From Phoronis australis (taxonomy: Eukaryota > Phoronida > Phoronidae), in the NCBI GenBank assembly GCA_002633005.1, contig NMRA01000136.1:861585-884324 (forward strand): a DNA stretch of 22,740 nucleotides, read 5' to 3'. Under the pieces are notes generated by a model. That model saw only the letters and a list, made by a program, of their open reading frames with translations, was not told the DNA's origin and did not search any database. Shown one piece after another: positions 1-22,740 of the stretch. A program made the translations under genes and the position numbers. The first letter of the stretch is position 1; every line of letters begins with the position of its first letter.

Positions 1-1813
1 CCTGCCTCTATCTGCCAGCGGAGCACCTTGGCATAAATGTGCATGTATGTTGACATTCAAATACAGTGCGGAGTGCTGGATTAGATTTTTACAGGGTCCA
101 CAAGGTATAACAAGTTTGGGGTCTGTCATCATTATCATTACCCCCTTCCTCCCAGTCAACTCGATGGGCCCCTGTGACCGGATGAGATGGTCCCCCAATT
201 TTTACTCTCCCAAATTGTCAATTGTCCAACTGCGCTCCCTCCATCACCACCGCTTTATGTGCCCCTGTGTCTACGAGACAGGGTCCCTGTTTCACTTGAG
301 GCCCTACTTGTGAGCTGTAGCTTATTGGGCTGCGTAAATTTGGTAAACTGACAATGTAGGCTGGACCTTGTGTTTAAGGCGACACTGAATTCTACTTTGG
401 CATTGCTCACCTCTTACAAATAGCTAACTTAATGTTACTTTTAGATACATTTTGTTTCAGCTTCGCCTGCTAGTTTCGGCGTTCGGCTAGGATTATCTTC
501 TTCAAACACTGACTAAATATCATCATTAATACGGGAAGTTATTTGTATGGTGAAAGTTGTTAGTGCTTATTTGACTGTTCAGTGCTAACAGGGTTTATAT
601 TTTGATCTTAATAAATAACAGAAATTTGATTGAAACGTTTGTCTTTTTCAACTTTTACAGCACCTGTGGACGATCGGCAGTCTCGCATGGGCGTAATGTT
701 GTGGGTTTTTTGGACTAACGTAAACGTGATTCGTAGTTCACATTCAAACTAACCTGGTTCCCGGGCCTCACAAGCTGAAGTCACGGATTGCTTGTGAAGG
801 CTGTCTTAAAGTCTACTTTTAATTCAGCATGGAAGTGCTCACGTTTTGAGTTCGAACTCTACAAGAAAGAAGTTACAAGTTTTGCAATACACCATTCCGC
901 CATTTTCACGTTTTATTGAGGTTTGTTGTGGTAGATGAAAAAGAGTGCTACACAAAGTTTTCTTTGTTAAAGGTATGTTATCGTTTTGGGGTTCGATCAA
1001 AAACTTATTTTTGGAGTTGTTGGGATTGTCGTTTTGATGATATTAAGTTTGATGCGAACATTTTTTAATTCTTGACTCCGGATTTCTCGGGATCAAAGGC
1101 CTTAAATGAAAATCCCAGACACTCATTGGTAGCTAATTAGGCACAAAAACAGAATTGCAACTTCTGAGCGAAAAAAAGCATTTTTGAAAAATACGGCAAT
1201 CTCCGTGAAAAATTGTGATTTTTACAAAAATGCAGTCACGTGATAACGAACCTCTGAATATTTATTTCATTTAAAAAAATAAGATTTTCTGAGTCCAAAG
1301 GATTTTAGACATATTTTGTTGTATGTGGTTATTTTTAATAGTTGAAAAGTTATTTAAAAAGTCTTTGGCAACGAAGGTAGACAGTCACCTAATGTGTGTT
1401 GATAACTGAGACTTTTTGTGTCACCGTGTACTTTTGTTAAAAAAGCTTCGAATCACTCTTTAACTCTTATGTGAGATAAATTCACGTAATTCTGTTCAAC
1501 TTTGGTTTTAATTCATGTTCCATTATCCCTGATTTCGTCAGTTTCCAGGTAATTGTCGTTTTTATTGCCACATAACTCATTTTTTGGAGTATTACTGGAT
1601 GGGTTTGGCTTAATTAGTGAAGTTTTTAGCTTTGAGGAGACCTATAAAACAGCCGCATTTTTGTGTTTTTAGTACAAATAGCCAATACACACTGTTGTCT
1701 GCCAGTAATTCACCAAAATCAGTTCAGGTGACTTTGTCACTTTTGAAAAAAAAACATTTCATTTCTAAATACTTTAAGATACACAGCAATGAGGTATATG
1801 TAAGTGAAACACA

Positions 1814-1814
<1 letters not shown>
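1..1814. other. No gene identified
   Basis: AT-rich DNA with short open frames only. A splice-acceptor-like TTTTTCAACTTTTACAG ends at 660, but the frames after it close within about 20 codons. A non-coding exon or UTR cannot be excluded. Confidence 0.5.

Positions 1815-1858
<44 letters not shown>
1815..1858 (+). repeat. AC dinucleotide microsatellite, 22 units
   Basis: Uninterrupted AC repeat preceded by ACACAG. It is likely polymorphic in length. Confidence 0.97.
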
Positions 1859-1860
<2 letters not shown>

Positions 1861-3760
1861 TCACGCACATATCTAAATGATACGACTTCACGGTTGATCT
1901 ACATGTAATCTAAATAAGTAACGAGGGTTTCCCAAAATGCAGTTTCACAGGGTTGTATATTTCTTACTTTACAATAATTATACAATAAACATTGAAATTG
2001 GGAATATCTAGGAATAATCTGGTCCCTAGATCATTTATGAATGAAATACTGACAAATAGTTAATATAGTATTAATATCTTCAAAATTACATCCAAAATAT
2101 GCTATCAAAATAACACTTTATCAAAGATTAAATCGTGTAGTGCAGTTACATAAATGAAAAGTTTATGAATTTCACACCTCAATGTTTTCTCAGTACAACA
2201 TTCCACAAACACAGGGTTAAAGGTTTTAACCAAAAGATGCATACTTGTCATCACTGACTAAATTCATCTTTTTCAAACTACATGTAAGTTTTGTAAAGAC
2301 TTCTATGAATATAGAAATATATAAAGGTTTTAACATCTGGAGGTAACAAAAATTTGTGTGGAAAACCATAAATTTATTGAATTCGTTGTCTAGAGTAAAT
2401 ATTAGTTAAGCTGTAGTCTATATCAGGAGGCAAATCAATTTTGGAAAGTAAAATATTTCTAGAAAACACATTAGTAATTTAACTTGACTGGAGATTATGC
2501 GTACAATTTGAGATCGAAGGCTCAGCTTTCAACTTAATCGCACGTCTCAAAGCAGCATAACGAATCCAATTTGAAAGCTTACAGGATGTATGTCTATTTT
2601 TCAAAACCTTCCATGTCTTCGTCACTTAAATACGCTTAAAATAGTGTCAGTTTGTTAGTGGGATTTAGATCAACCAGCAAGCTTCTGACTTCGATGTTTG
2701 AGATTTGTGTTTGATTCCTCGCTGGTGCCTGTCTCAAAAAAGGTTTATCTCTCTGATGCTGTCACTCCAATAAATAACACCACTAATAAGAAAACCCATA
2801 AAATATCCACTGTTTAATGCCTTTTGACCTTGTGTCATATACAAATCAATTACTTTTAACTCTTCCTGTTTTTAAAAACGCAAGGCGTGTTCTAAATCCA
2901 ATAGCCATCAGATGTCTAAATGCTGGTTGAATTCGCAGGAAGTTCATGCATTGGAAATGGTACCACCTGATCAAGTGTGGTCTTGAAAATACAAAAATTG
3001 TCCGTAGATGGACTACGCAAATCGATACATGCCTTTGTGAACAACATATGTTTTGTCATTTACTTCAATGCGATTTCAACTACGAAAATTAAGGTTTGGA
3101 TTTGCAAAATATGTCCCATTAAGTTTCTACCTGTAGCTGATCGTGTTCCAATCCTTATTTTCAGACACGTTACAAGTGTAGTTTTTCTATTCTCATCTTT
3201 ACACATATTTTTTATTACTTACATTGCTACTTCATTATAAGTGACAAATTCCTTACATCTGTGGAAATGGAGCATGGTCTATATTCATCACACAAAATTA
3301 GCACCCAACGAGCTGGAAAATAATTTCATTTCAACTTGTACACGAAACTCATGAATATCAAATCTCTATAAGTTTTGTTATCCGAACCAATCTCCAAGAA
3401 TAGATACCAATCCAATAAAATGCCTGGTATTACAATTTCTTAGCGGCACACAACCGTTAAAATAAATGAAAAACTTCCTTGGACCTGTTAATGTCACATT
3501 TTAGAAAGGGCTCCGAAACTAAATGGACATCGAGCTCCATAAACAGAATTTATATTTGCTTTCATACTATCTTGCATTGGTGTTGCCGGCCACTCAGGAT
3601 GGGGAGAGGCTTCATAGTTTCAGTAGACAAGTGCATTTTTTCGATTTTCTTTACCTGCATCTAAAAACTTGCCTGATGGTCGAGTGGTGCAGTCCCACAG
3701 CTTACGCCGACGCTCTTGTCAGACCCGAGTTAAGTCAGTATGAAAAGACTTACAGAGCAG
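1859..3760. other. No gene identified
   Basis: AT-rich, many stops in all frames. An 87-codon frame at 2977-3240 has no recognisable motif. Contains the weak tRNA-like stretch at 2651. A tRNA-Leu/Ser-like A box (TGGTCGAGTGGT, 3677-3688) lacks a B box. Confidence 0.5.
2651..2735 (+). mobile_element. Weak tRNA-like stretch, possible old SINE
   Basis: TGTTAGTGGGATTTAGATCA (from 2653) resembles a tRNA D-arm with A box, and TGTTTGATTCC (2708-2718) a B box. Their starts are 55 bases apart, longer than usual, and the stems are poor. Low confidence. Confidence 0.25.
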
Positions 3761-4222
3761 TTGTGAGCATGTGATAACATCTAGATCTTTTTGGTATGAT
3801 AACATGCAAGCCAATTATCTACCCGCCTTAATACCGACCCAATGTGAACACCGTCAAACCCAAACCGTCGAACAGATTAGGTTGTCTTAATATCTTCAGT
3901 TGTGGTTGGTCGATTTTGGTGATTGAAAGACTAAACATGATCAGCAATTGGCGAGAAATTCATCAATGTCAGTGGTTTATGGTCAAACATTTTATGATAT
4001 GACTTTTATTTTTAACAGCGCAGCCCAATCAGACTAGATATGATCTTAGCTGAGATTAGAGATAATATCAAACAAAAAACCGCTTACCCACTAACCTTAA
4101 ATGCCAGAATGAAGTTAATCAGTCTTGTAACATATTGGCTACAGCAGTCATCTACCCAACTTGTTGCTGTGCTATGCAACCGAACAAGTTGGACTCAACG
4201 AGACAACGCCGTAATGGGCTTT
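3761..4222 (+). repeat. Dispersed repeat family R1, copy A
   Basis: Matches 10915-11405 along its length with scattered substitutions and a few indels. Shared landmarks in order are GTGATAACATCTAG, GAACACCG, ACTAAACATGATCA, TTTTATTTTTAACAG followed by C(A/G)CAGCCCA, AATGCCAGAATG/AACGCCAGAATG, CCCAACTTGTTG and ACGCCGTAA. Both copies run in plus orientation, 7.2 kb apart. The segment after TTTTTAACAG stays open in copy A (72 codons from 4040), but copy B has stops there, so coding is unproven. It is most likely a non-autonomous transposon or a fragment of one. Confidence 0.75.
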
Positions 4223-4885
4223 GAATTGTCCTCTTTGAAGTGTATTTCCGCTTTCTAGTTTTGATTTCCTATCCTTTGATTTCCATTTTCCTCTTTTTTG
4301 CTCTTGTTATCATTATTTTGATTTTTATGCTAAAACGTTATTTCAGTTAAGTTTTACAACACAAAAAATATTTCTACCACACAAGCCAATATGTGGAACA
4401 ATACGACACCTGGAAAAATTTCCTCTTCTTTATACATTGTCATTACAAGCCTTCATTTCATTAACATAATCAGTTTCTTACTTCTCACCCAGAGCTGTTT
4501 CTTAGTCTCATGTTTGCAAAATTGATAAACATGTGCGTAAAGACCTGCAAAACGCGGGATGTTTTGAACATGTGTTATTTATTTTCTAACGAATTTTGAC
4601 AACATTTTTTCCATAAAAATGTAATTTTTATTTCTTTACCTTTAAAAATAGCGAACAATATTTAGCATAATTGCATGTTCAGTAAACGTGTCTGGATTAC
4701 CCTCTTCAAAATGCAACATCTCTACGAAACTACTGTTACTCTCCAGTTATCAAATGCCAGTAACTGTTCAAGCAAACACGTTACCAAATATCAGGCACAA
4801 ATCAATAAAAGCTTAAAGGCATGTATCGTGATATCATTTATTTTCGTATTCAAGTCAGTTACCTCTACACGTCACCATAATTCGT
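4223..4885. other. 3' flank of the PAN-fibrinogen gene; nothing else seen
   Basis: AT-rich; holds the candidate polyadenylation signal at 4837. No other feature was recognised. Confidence 0.5.
4837..4842 (-). promoter_or_regulatory. Candidate polyadenylation signal AATAAA
   Basis: AATAAA on the minus strand, 44 bases past the stop codon of the PAN-fibrinogen gene. It is the nearest canonical hexamer and implies a very short 3' UTR. The sequence is AT-rich, so a chance match is possible; TTTATT also occurs further on, around 4573. Confidence 0.4.
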
Positions 4886-17608
<12,723 letters not shown>

Positions 17609-17692
17609 CGTCATTGGGCTCATTCGGGTTAACACGGTGAAATGTTGTTGAATGTTCCTGTTACAGTGCCACTGGTCATTCGCCGAGAAGTG

Positions 17693-17699
17693 TTTTATA
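17693..17699 (-). promoter_or_regulatory. Candidate TATA box of the PAN-fibrinogen gene
   Basis: The minus strand reads CTATAAAACA here, 85-91 bases upstream of the chosen start codon. A start site about 30 bases on would give a 5' UTR of roughly 55 bases with no further exon. This is position-based inference only; a further 5' non-coding exon is possible. Confidence 0.3.
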
Positions 17700-18768
17700 G
17701 ACGGCGACCCTTTTCACAAGATTATAAAAACCCTTGAAAAAGCAACCGTTATCGATCGGTGTCTCTACAACCAAACGGATGCAAAGCGTCCAGCTCGTGA
17801 CTCACGACCGACGTACATTCAGCTAGCTCCAGTTAGGTAGCTACAGTTAGGTCCGGTAGGTCTAGGGCTGTGTCTAAGTCAAATTAATGTCTGGAATTCA
17901 GTGGCGGATCTAGGATACCACAGGGGGCCCAACATATGTTGCCTCGTGGAATTGGGCAAAGTGCAATTGTATGTGCATAGGCGGCCCGAAAGTTGCAGGG
18001 GCCAGGGATGTAGACCTTTGGACTTCGGTTCAGAAAATCTATCGGTGGACTAACAAAAACAGGAACACAATTCCGCCTCGATCTGGGGTATGAGCCCCCC
18101 TCTTCCGCTACCAGTCCTAGTTACTGAACTCAATATTTCCTCACGCTTCACGCTTTTGCTTTTTCATTTTGCTTGCCTATGGAATTGTTCGTTTGCACCA
18201 TTAAGACATTTAAATTAGGATTACCTGCTTATGAACTTGACATTTTTTTTGTAGTTTCATTCCATAAAGGTAGCTTTCATTTAATTTTGAAGGTAGCATG
18301 ATCACTAAGTCGTGGTATGGTTACAAAAGTTTACATGACTGGTGTGGTAGTTGCAAAAATAGGGTATTAACAAAAATAACTCAAATTCTTTTTTAAAGCT
18401 TCATAAATCTAAATATCATGTTTGAACAATTTCAAAAAGAGCTCTCTCTAACTCTACAGACATAGTGTATACTAGAGGTACACGTCAAAAAGTAATTCAA
18501 CAGTTTATTTGTAGAGACAACAGGTCGACCAAGGCTTTGAGTTCCGGCAGTTACCCATTGTCCTTCCCTGTGCCGATCGAATCTCTGAATTTTGACCGGG
18601 AGAGAAGTTCAGTTAAACGCCAGCCTACGGTTTATGAATATCATTTTTATGGAAATTATGTGTCTTATTTTTCGTAACGTATAAGTACAGTACAATGCGG
18701 TTTGTTGAACGTGCGATTATTGCGCGTGCTCATTTAAGTATTCTATTTTCACTCTTGATGGCGTCCGC
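17700..18768. other. Upstream flank of the PAN-fibrinogen gene
   Basis: Contains the G1-like element end at 17899 and otherwise short, motif-free open frames. Confidence 0.45.
17899..17914 (+). repeat. Isolated CAGTGGCGGATCTAGG element end
   Basis: Sixteen bases matching the terminus of the G1-type elements, but the following sequence differs. It may be the end of a related element with another body, running to perhaps about 18120. Confidence 0.4.
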
Positions 18769-18840
18769 CGCTGCATGGAGTAGTGGTAAAGTCGGCGACC
18801 AGCAAATTTCAGGGTCCCGGATTCGACTCCGTCCTCGGTT
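18769..18840 (+). mobile_element. tRNA-derived SINE head
   Basis: TGGAGTAGTGGTA (18776) resembles an RNA polymerase III A box and GGATTCGACTCC (18819) a B box, 43 bases apart as in tRNA genes. The cloverleaf is imperfect and no clear anticodon arm or matching acceptor stem is seen. A tRNA-derived SINE is thus more likely than a working tRNA. A hairpin follows at 18853-18874. Confidence 0.5.
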
Positions 18841-18852
18841 TCCCGCCAAATC

Positions 18853-18874
18853 GTTATCTCACTAGCGAGATAAC
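18853..18874. repeat. 8-bp-stem inverted repeat behind the SINE head
   Basis: GTTATCTC, a 6-base loop, then GAGATAAC. The stem is perfect. It may be part of the SINE body. Confidence 0.55.
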
Positions 18875-19113
18875 TTTATGGGTTATTACACGGTTGTATC
18901 TGCCATTTGACGCTAATATTGTGGTATTACACCATATTACACGAAAAGACCTAGTGCAATTAGATTTTAAGGACCTGACCCACCATGGCCTATCTTCCAC
19001 GGTTGCTTGATATCGGCAGTTTTTTATTTGCTAAATTCAATCTTGTGATTTAATTCTTCATTCAATGACAGAATACAAGTTTTGTTCACTGTCTCTTTTT
19101 GTTCCCCATTTAG

Positions 19114-19410
19114 CACACACTGGTCCTACCGCCACAGGATCGTTACAACATTGAAAATTGCCTTCATCACCCCGCATTCAAAACGGAGCAGCTACTCAGC
19201 AGGAATAAAGTGCCGGTGAAAATGATTGACAGTCAACTTTCCAAGAGTCGAAAGAACGATGTCAATGATCAAGTTAATAGGCATAATAGTTCAGGTCAAC
19301 ACGGTCCAGAATATTATGAAACATTACTCAAATGGAACCAGTTGATGACTGCCAATGATCAAGTTAATAGGTATGAAAGTTCAGATCAAAAGGATGGAGA
19401 TCATTTGTGA
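19114..19410 (+). pseudogene. Exon-like segment resembling the end of a CDKL5-type kinase domain
   Basis: After a plausible acceptor (TTCCCCATTTAG ending at 19113) one frame reads LVLPPQDRYNIENCLHHPAF then KTEQLLSRN. It parallels kinase subdomain XI of CDKL5-like serine/threonine kinases, which have L-x-L-x-P-x-DRY, CL-x-HP-x-F and LL-x-R in this order. The frame then runs into a lysine/serine-rich stretch and a 30-residue repeat (NDQVNR...) to a stop at 19408-19410. AG|GTATGA at 19370-19377 is a good alternative donor. No other kinase block (HRD, DFG, APE) was found in the window. It may therefore be one exon of a gene whose other exons lie outside, or a stray fragment. Pseudogene is a working label, not proof. 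Confidence 0.4.
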
Positions 19411-19437
19411 AATATTACCAATTAATGATTGTCAAAC
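19258..19437 (+). repeat. 90-bp tandem repeat, about two copies, in frame
   Basis: CAATGATCAAGTTAATAGG occurs at 19263 and again at 19353, exactly 90 bases (30 codons) apart, and similarity continues on both sides of it. The second unit is shortened and ends at CCAATTAATGATTGTCAA (19418-19435). The stretch overlaps the kinase-like open frame, which stays in register through the duplication until its stop. Confidence 0.7.
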
Positions 19438-20379
19438 TAATGTGGACCGCGTTTAAAAGCAGGGTTCCACCATAAATATTTTTTTTTTGCTAAAACGCAT
19501 ACCCTATTGATATTGGTATCGGGTCAGTTGTTGCCCAGTCAAATTGGAAGTGATCTCTTTGCTTTGTAACAACTGGCAGATTGTTATTGCTCGACATCAA
19601 GCTTTAGAGGTTGGCTTTATTATTTATCATGACATATCAGTTAATGCTGCCAGCTCTTTTGTAAGCGCCAAAAGTCACTTCTCAACTTACTGATGATCAA
19701 GTTGAGGCCTCTTTTATAGTTGCAAGTGGTTTAAATGAAATGCTAACTTCACCGACGGAGTGCAATTTCATAGCCTCTTTAATTTTGGATACACATCAAA
19801 GTATATCTGACTTTTTTCTTAAAAGTCGACGGTTTTATCACACCGAAGTTTGTTCTCATTCATAAATTATAAAATGCATTCAAAAATGGCAGAAAATGTT
19901 ACTGGTTCCATGACCGAACACTACATGGAGTGCTAGTTGTTACTTATTCCATCAACGCACTCTGCACATAGAATGACTCTCAGACTCTCAATCACCTTCT
20001 TCAAAAGGTGATAAAAGAACATAAGGGGAAGGAATGTAATGTGAGAATTCCCCAGCACTATCACCGTGGTGAAGAGACTGTAGGAGGAGACTCAAAGTCG
20101 CTGCGGAAGCTGGATTCAACCAAATATCGCCAAATGGAGAGGAATCTAACACGGCTCTGGAACCCAGTACATGTAGTCCACGATCATCGGTTGACAAGAC
20201 TTGTAGTTACTATCCCAACAAGTTAATATTGCCATTTTCCATGTTATTGAGCATCTACTTGCCATTACATCAACATTTTTGCCTTAGTTGAAACATTGCA
20301 AGTTTTTGTATGGGCTGTATTATGCTGATGAAGTTTTTGTATTTCGAAGTTGCCATTCATAACGCTAAATAGTCGTGAA
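19438..20379. other. No supported gene
   Basis: An open frame at 19972-20226 (83 codons between stops) is lysine/arginine-rich, including KSLRKLDSTKYRQMERN. It could be a later exon of the kinase-like gene, but I find no family match. Confidence 0.35.
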
Positions 20380-20421
20380 AGACCGTCCGAAGTTGGTATA
20401 CGGTGCAACTCCGGACGGTCT
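20380..20421. repeat. Strong hairpin, 16-bp stem
   Basis: The left arm AGACCGTCCGAAGTTG (20380-20395) pairs with CAACTCCGGACGGTCT (20406-20421) with one mismatch and a 10-base loop. It is GC-rich inside AT-rich DNA. It is shorter than a typical animal miRNA precursor; it may instead be a tiny inverted-repeat element. Confidence 0.65.
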
Positions 20422-21410
20422 GGGGTCAACAGAAAACCAGAGTTTAGCTGTGAGTCTACATCAATGTGATAAACGAGAGTAGTTCTACTTGGTGCGTCAG
20501 CTGCAGGTATGCCTATCTGTTTTATGACACACAATGTGTGACTGGGAAAAGCGTCTGCAAAATAATCTGGATAAATCAGTGGAGTGTGAGACCCCTGAGG
20601 TCCATGTCAAGTCCTCACGACAATTCTATGTTATGCATGATGTGTGTGGGAGGGAAGTAGGAATATAAAACATTCTGATATATTGCATATTTTCATGGGA
20701 ATTTTTGAATGCTCAAATTTGTCATTTGATTTCAGGTAAGTGTGTTTGGTACTGTTTACTGCCAAATATTCATTTTGACATGTTTTTGAGAAAGGTAAAA
20801 CAGTGCCTGGGGGTCATAATGCTCAGTGTTGTTTCGTCAGACAGGTATGGGTGCAATCATGTCAGTCTTATCGGTTTTATCAAATTTTGGTGTTCTCTGT
20901 AAATGGAATGTGTGCAGTCTTCGAATTGTATTTTGGATTGTTTTTCTTATTTTTTATCTCTAGAGCTTTGAAAAAGCGACGCATTCTGGACTTCATAAAT
21001 TCGTTCAACGGGTTTTGGACGAAAAAGTTTGGCACCGCTGAAACAGGTTGAAAACAGATTTCCCGATGCCAAGGTACTGCCATTGATATCTCGCACTAAT
21101 TTTTAAGAATTAATCAATCTCACAATTATGAAGGAAAGTAGAAGAAATTTACGAACATTGAGTTGGAAGAAACTGCACACGGGCTTAGTCAAAGATGCTG
21201 TCAAATTTGTGCAAATTATAACGACTATAAATATTGCTAATCGGAGACGAATTGGAATCTGAATTTCCTAGTAATTTTGCTCATGTTAAATGGGATTAAA
21301 TACTGTTACTTCTACATTGTGGCAATGGTGACTGGTATGTGTTTTCTAGTACCATGTTCATCTGAGCAATGTTAACTTGGTGACTGGCTCCTTTTTGCAG
21401 TACAAGACAA
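20422..21410. other. No supported gene
   Basis: A good acceptor-like tract (TTTTTTATCTCTAG, ending at 20963) opens a 29-codon frame to TGA at 21049. No donor keeps a long frame, so I do not call an exon. Confidence 0.35.
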
Positions 21411-21840
21411 AACTAAGCGGATGAAATGCCGTTCCCCTGTCATGATGACAGCTCATTCTGTTAAGAGATAAATGACTGGTAATAACTGTTGGGACAGAGC
21501 ATTCTAATTACAAAGTTTAATGGCTAAACCACCTAACTAATTTCCCTGTTAATTCGCCTTCATTCTCAGTCACAAGGGAAGACTACCCTGACTATGAAAT
21601 TGGCTTCTTGTCAGCTTTTGGGGAAATCTGGGTCATTTTGTTGGCTTGTACTGTGCTTGCACATTTGTGCTAAGCGTAATGAGACAGGACAGTTTCCCTT
21701 GTTATGATGGCTGCGTACTGATGTGTCATGACTCATTATTTCAGTGCTCCTGTCCCCTGACCTCACTTTCACCTGTTGCTCAGTGAAGGGGAGATTTGGG
21801 TCCTTTTGTCAGAAATGTTTTCGTTTTTGAAGTATTGTGT
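21411..21840. repeat. Diverged tandem repeat
   Basis: CTAAGCGGATGA, TTCCCCTGTCATGATGA and GGGGAAATCTGGGTCATTTTGT (unit 1, 21413-21640) recur in order as CTAAGCGTAATGA, TTCCCTTGTTATGATGG and GGGGAGATTTGGGTCCTTTTGT (unit 2, 21670-21810). Unit 1 has about 90 extra bases. Alignment by eye only. Confidence 0.4.
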
Positions 21841-21942
21841 TGAATTAAATTGTACTCGCTAAAAAGCAAGACTTCGCGAGATTACGTGAGATATTGCCGT
21901 GCATTTTAAACGAGAACACGTGACTTTGACTAGGTTTTAGCT

Positions 21943-21966
21943 AGGTCCTAGCGTAGGTCCTAGCGT
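21943..21966 (+). repeat. Short direct repeat TAGGTCCTAGCG x2
   Basis: Two perfect 12-bp units in a row, each containing a near-palindromic AGGTCCTA-type core. Confidence 0.6.
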
Positions 21967-22474
21967 CTACTGAACGCACGCCAGGGTTACGTTTCTTCTA
22001 ATAAATTCTTTATAAAATGCTTTCTACACGAACCAGGTCATCTGGTCGTATTGTTGACGAGTTGAAGATATATTCGACAGTGGTGGCTCATAGCATTTTG
22101 CTGTCATGTGCAATTATTCTGGTTTAATTTGTTGATCAAGAATAGGCCTATTAGCTTCAAGCATAGCCTAGGTCCTGGTGAGGTAGGCACTACCGAGACT
22201 AACATTTGATTTGTCATTGAGCTGAAATAATACTTGATGTTCTTAAATATACATTTTGATTACGATAAAAAACTAGGCTCGCAATTGAAAATAAAAATTA
22301 TATGACCATCAATTCTGCTTTCTTGGTTTTAATAATTACGTCTGTTTCATGTGTTATATTTTTCAAATATCAATCTCAACCAAGTTGAATTTTAAAATTA
22401 AAACACCTATATAATTCTTTCGTCCAAAGCGTAACCTCGTTTTAGAGCTCAATTTCAGTTAACTGTACAGAACA
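21967..22474. other. Nothing recognised
   Basis: AT-rich, no open frame of note, some CCTAGG/AGGCCT-type short palindromes. Confidence 0.45.
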
Positions 22475-22633
22475 CAGTGGCGGATTTACAGGGGAGCCAA
22501 GGGGCTATGCCCCAGCCCCCCTAAAATTCTCCCAGATTCCAATTGGCAGTTCAGGAGCGCGAATTTCTGACGGGCAAAATCCTGGCTAATACTCTGCCTT
22601 GCCCCCCCACTCAAAGGCCTGGATCCCCCCTGG
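22475..22633 (-). mobile_element. GC-rich short element G1, copy 3, inverted
   Basis: About 159 bp. On the plus strand it opens CAGTGGCGGATTTACAGG and closes CTGGATCCCCCCTGG. Its reverse complement aligns with copy 2 over the full length, including GCAGAGTATTAGCCAGGATT and AATCTGGGAGAATTTTAGG. GAACA occurs at both flanks, too short to call a target-site duplication. Confidence 0.68.
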
Positions 22634-22740
22634 AACAAGCATGGTTATCATGTTTCTTCAGAGGCCTCGATCACAACCGAGGGGAAAGGTGCCTCATGTG
22701 TGTGCGGCCTTCTGAGAGGGGAACGTTTCGCCGAGTGACG

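Noticed and set aside
47-313. Plus-strand 88-codon frame at the left edge
   Set aside because: No motif, no splice context and odd composition; could be a UTR or chance.
3677-3740. tRNA-Leu/Ser-like gene
   Set aside because: Only an A-box-like TGGTCGAGTGGT is present; no B box at the right distance.
18769-18840. Functional tRNA gene
   Set aside because: A and B boxes fit, but acceptor and anticodon stems do not close; SINE head preferred.
20008-20226. Possible further kinase-gene exon
   Set aside because: Basic, open for 83 codons, but no recognisable family block and no convincing splice sites.
20964-21051. Candidate exon after a strong acceptor-like tract
   Set aside because: All frames close before a usable donor, and the short peptide matches nothing I know.

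Overview
The window looks like nuclear DNA of a marine invertebrate, most likely an anthozoan cnidarian such as a coral. That is inferred from content: an intron-containing secreted gene joining a PAN/Apple domain to a fibrinogen C-terminal domain, AT-rich introns full of short transposon relics, and degenerate copies of two uncharacterised PIN-like/CXC families that I associate with corals and other marine animals. A hemichordate, amphioxus or mollusc cannot be excluded. There are no operons, ribosome binding sites or CRISPR arrays.

Layout. 1-4800 has no gene I can support; it holds an AC microsatellite, a weak tRNA-like stretch and copy A of a dispersed repeat. 4886-17608 is the one well supported gene, on the minus strand, with five exons and clean splice sites. 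It predicts a 331-residue secreted protein: signal peptide, PAN/Apple domain, complete fibrinogen-related domain. Intron 4 contains a tandem duplication of about 470 bp. Intron 1 is 9.4 kb and contains two decayed plus-strand genes of the PIN-like nuclease plus cysteine-rich CXC (tesmin/TSO1-like) type. One is at 8939-10288, with six frame changes. The other, at about 14222-15200, lies inside a 2.7-kb unit with long, well conserved terminal inverted repeats (13335-13495 and 15903-16058). Copy B of the dispersed repeat and two copies of a GC-rich short element also lie in this intron.

17610-22740 holds a possible TATA box for the minus gene, a tRNA-like SINE head with a hairpin behind it, and a plus-strand exon-like segment resembling the end of a CDKL5-type kinase domain that runs into a 90-bp in-frame tandem repeat. 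It also holds a strong 16-bp-stem hairpin and a third, inverted copy of the GC-rich element.

How the parts relate. The PAN-fibrinogen gene is the only apparently intact host gene and probably makes a secreted lectin-like or adhesive protein. Its introns serve as a landing site for mobile DNA. The most unusual item is the inverted-repeat-bounded unit whose only recognisable cargo is a PIN-like/CXC gene.
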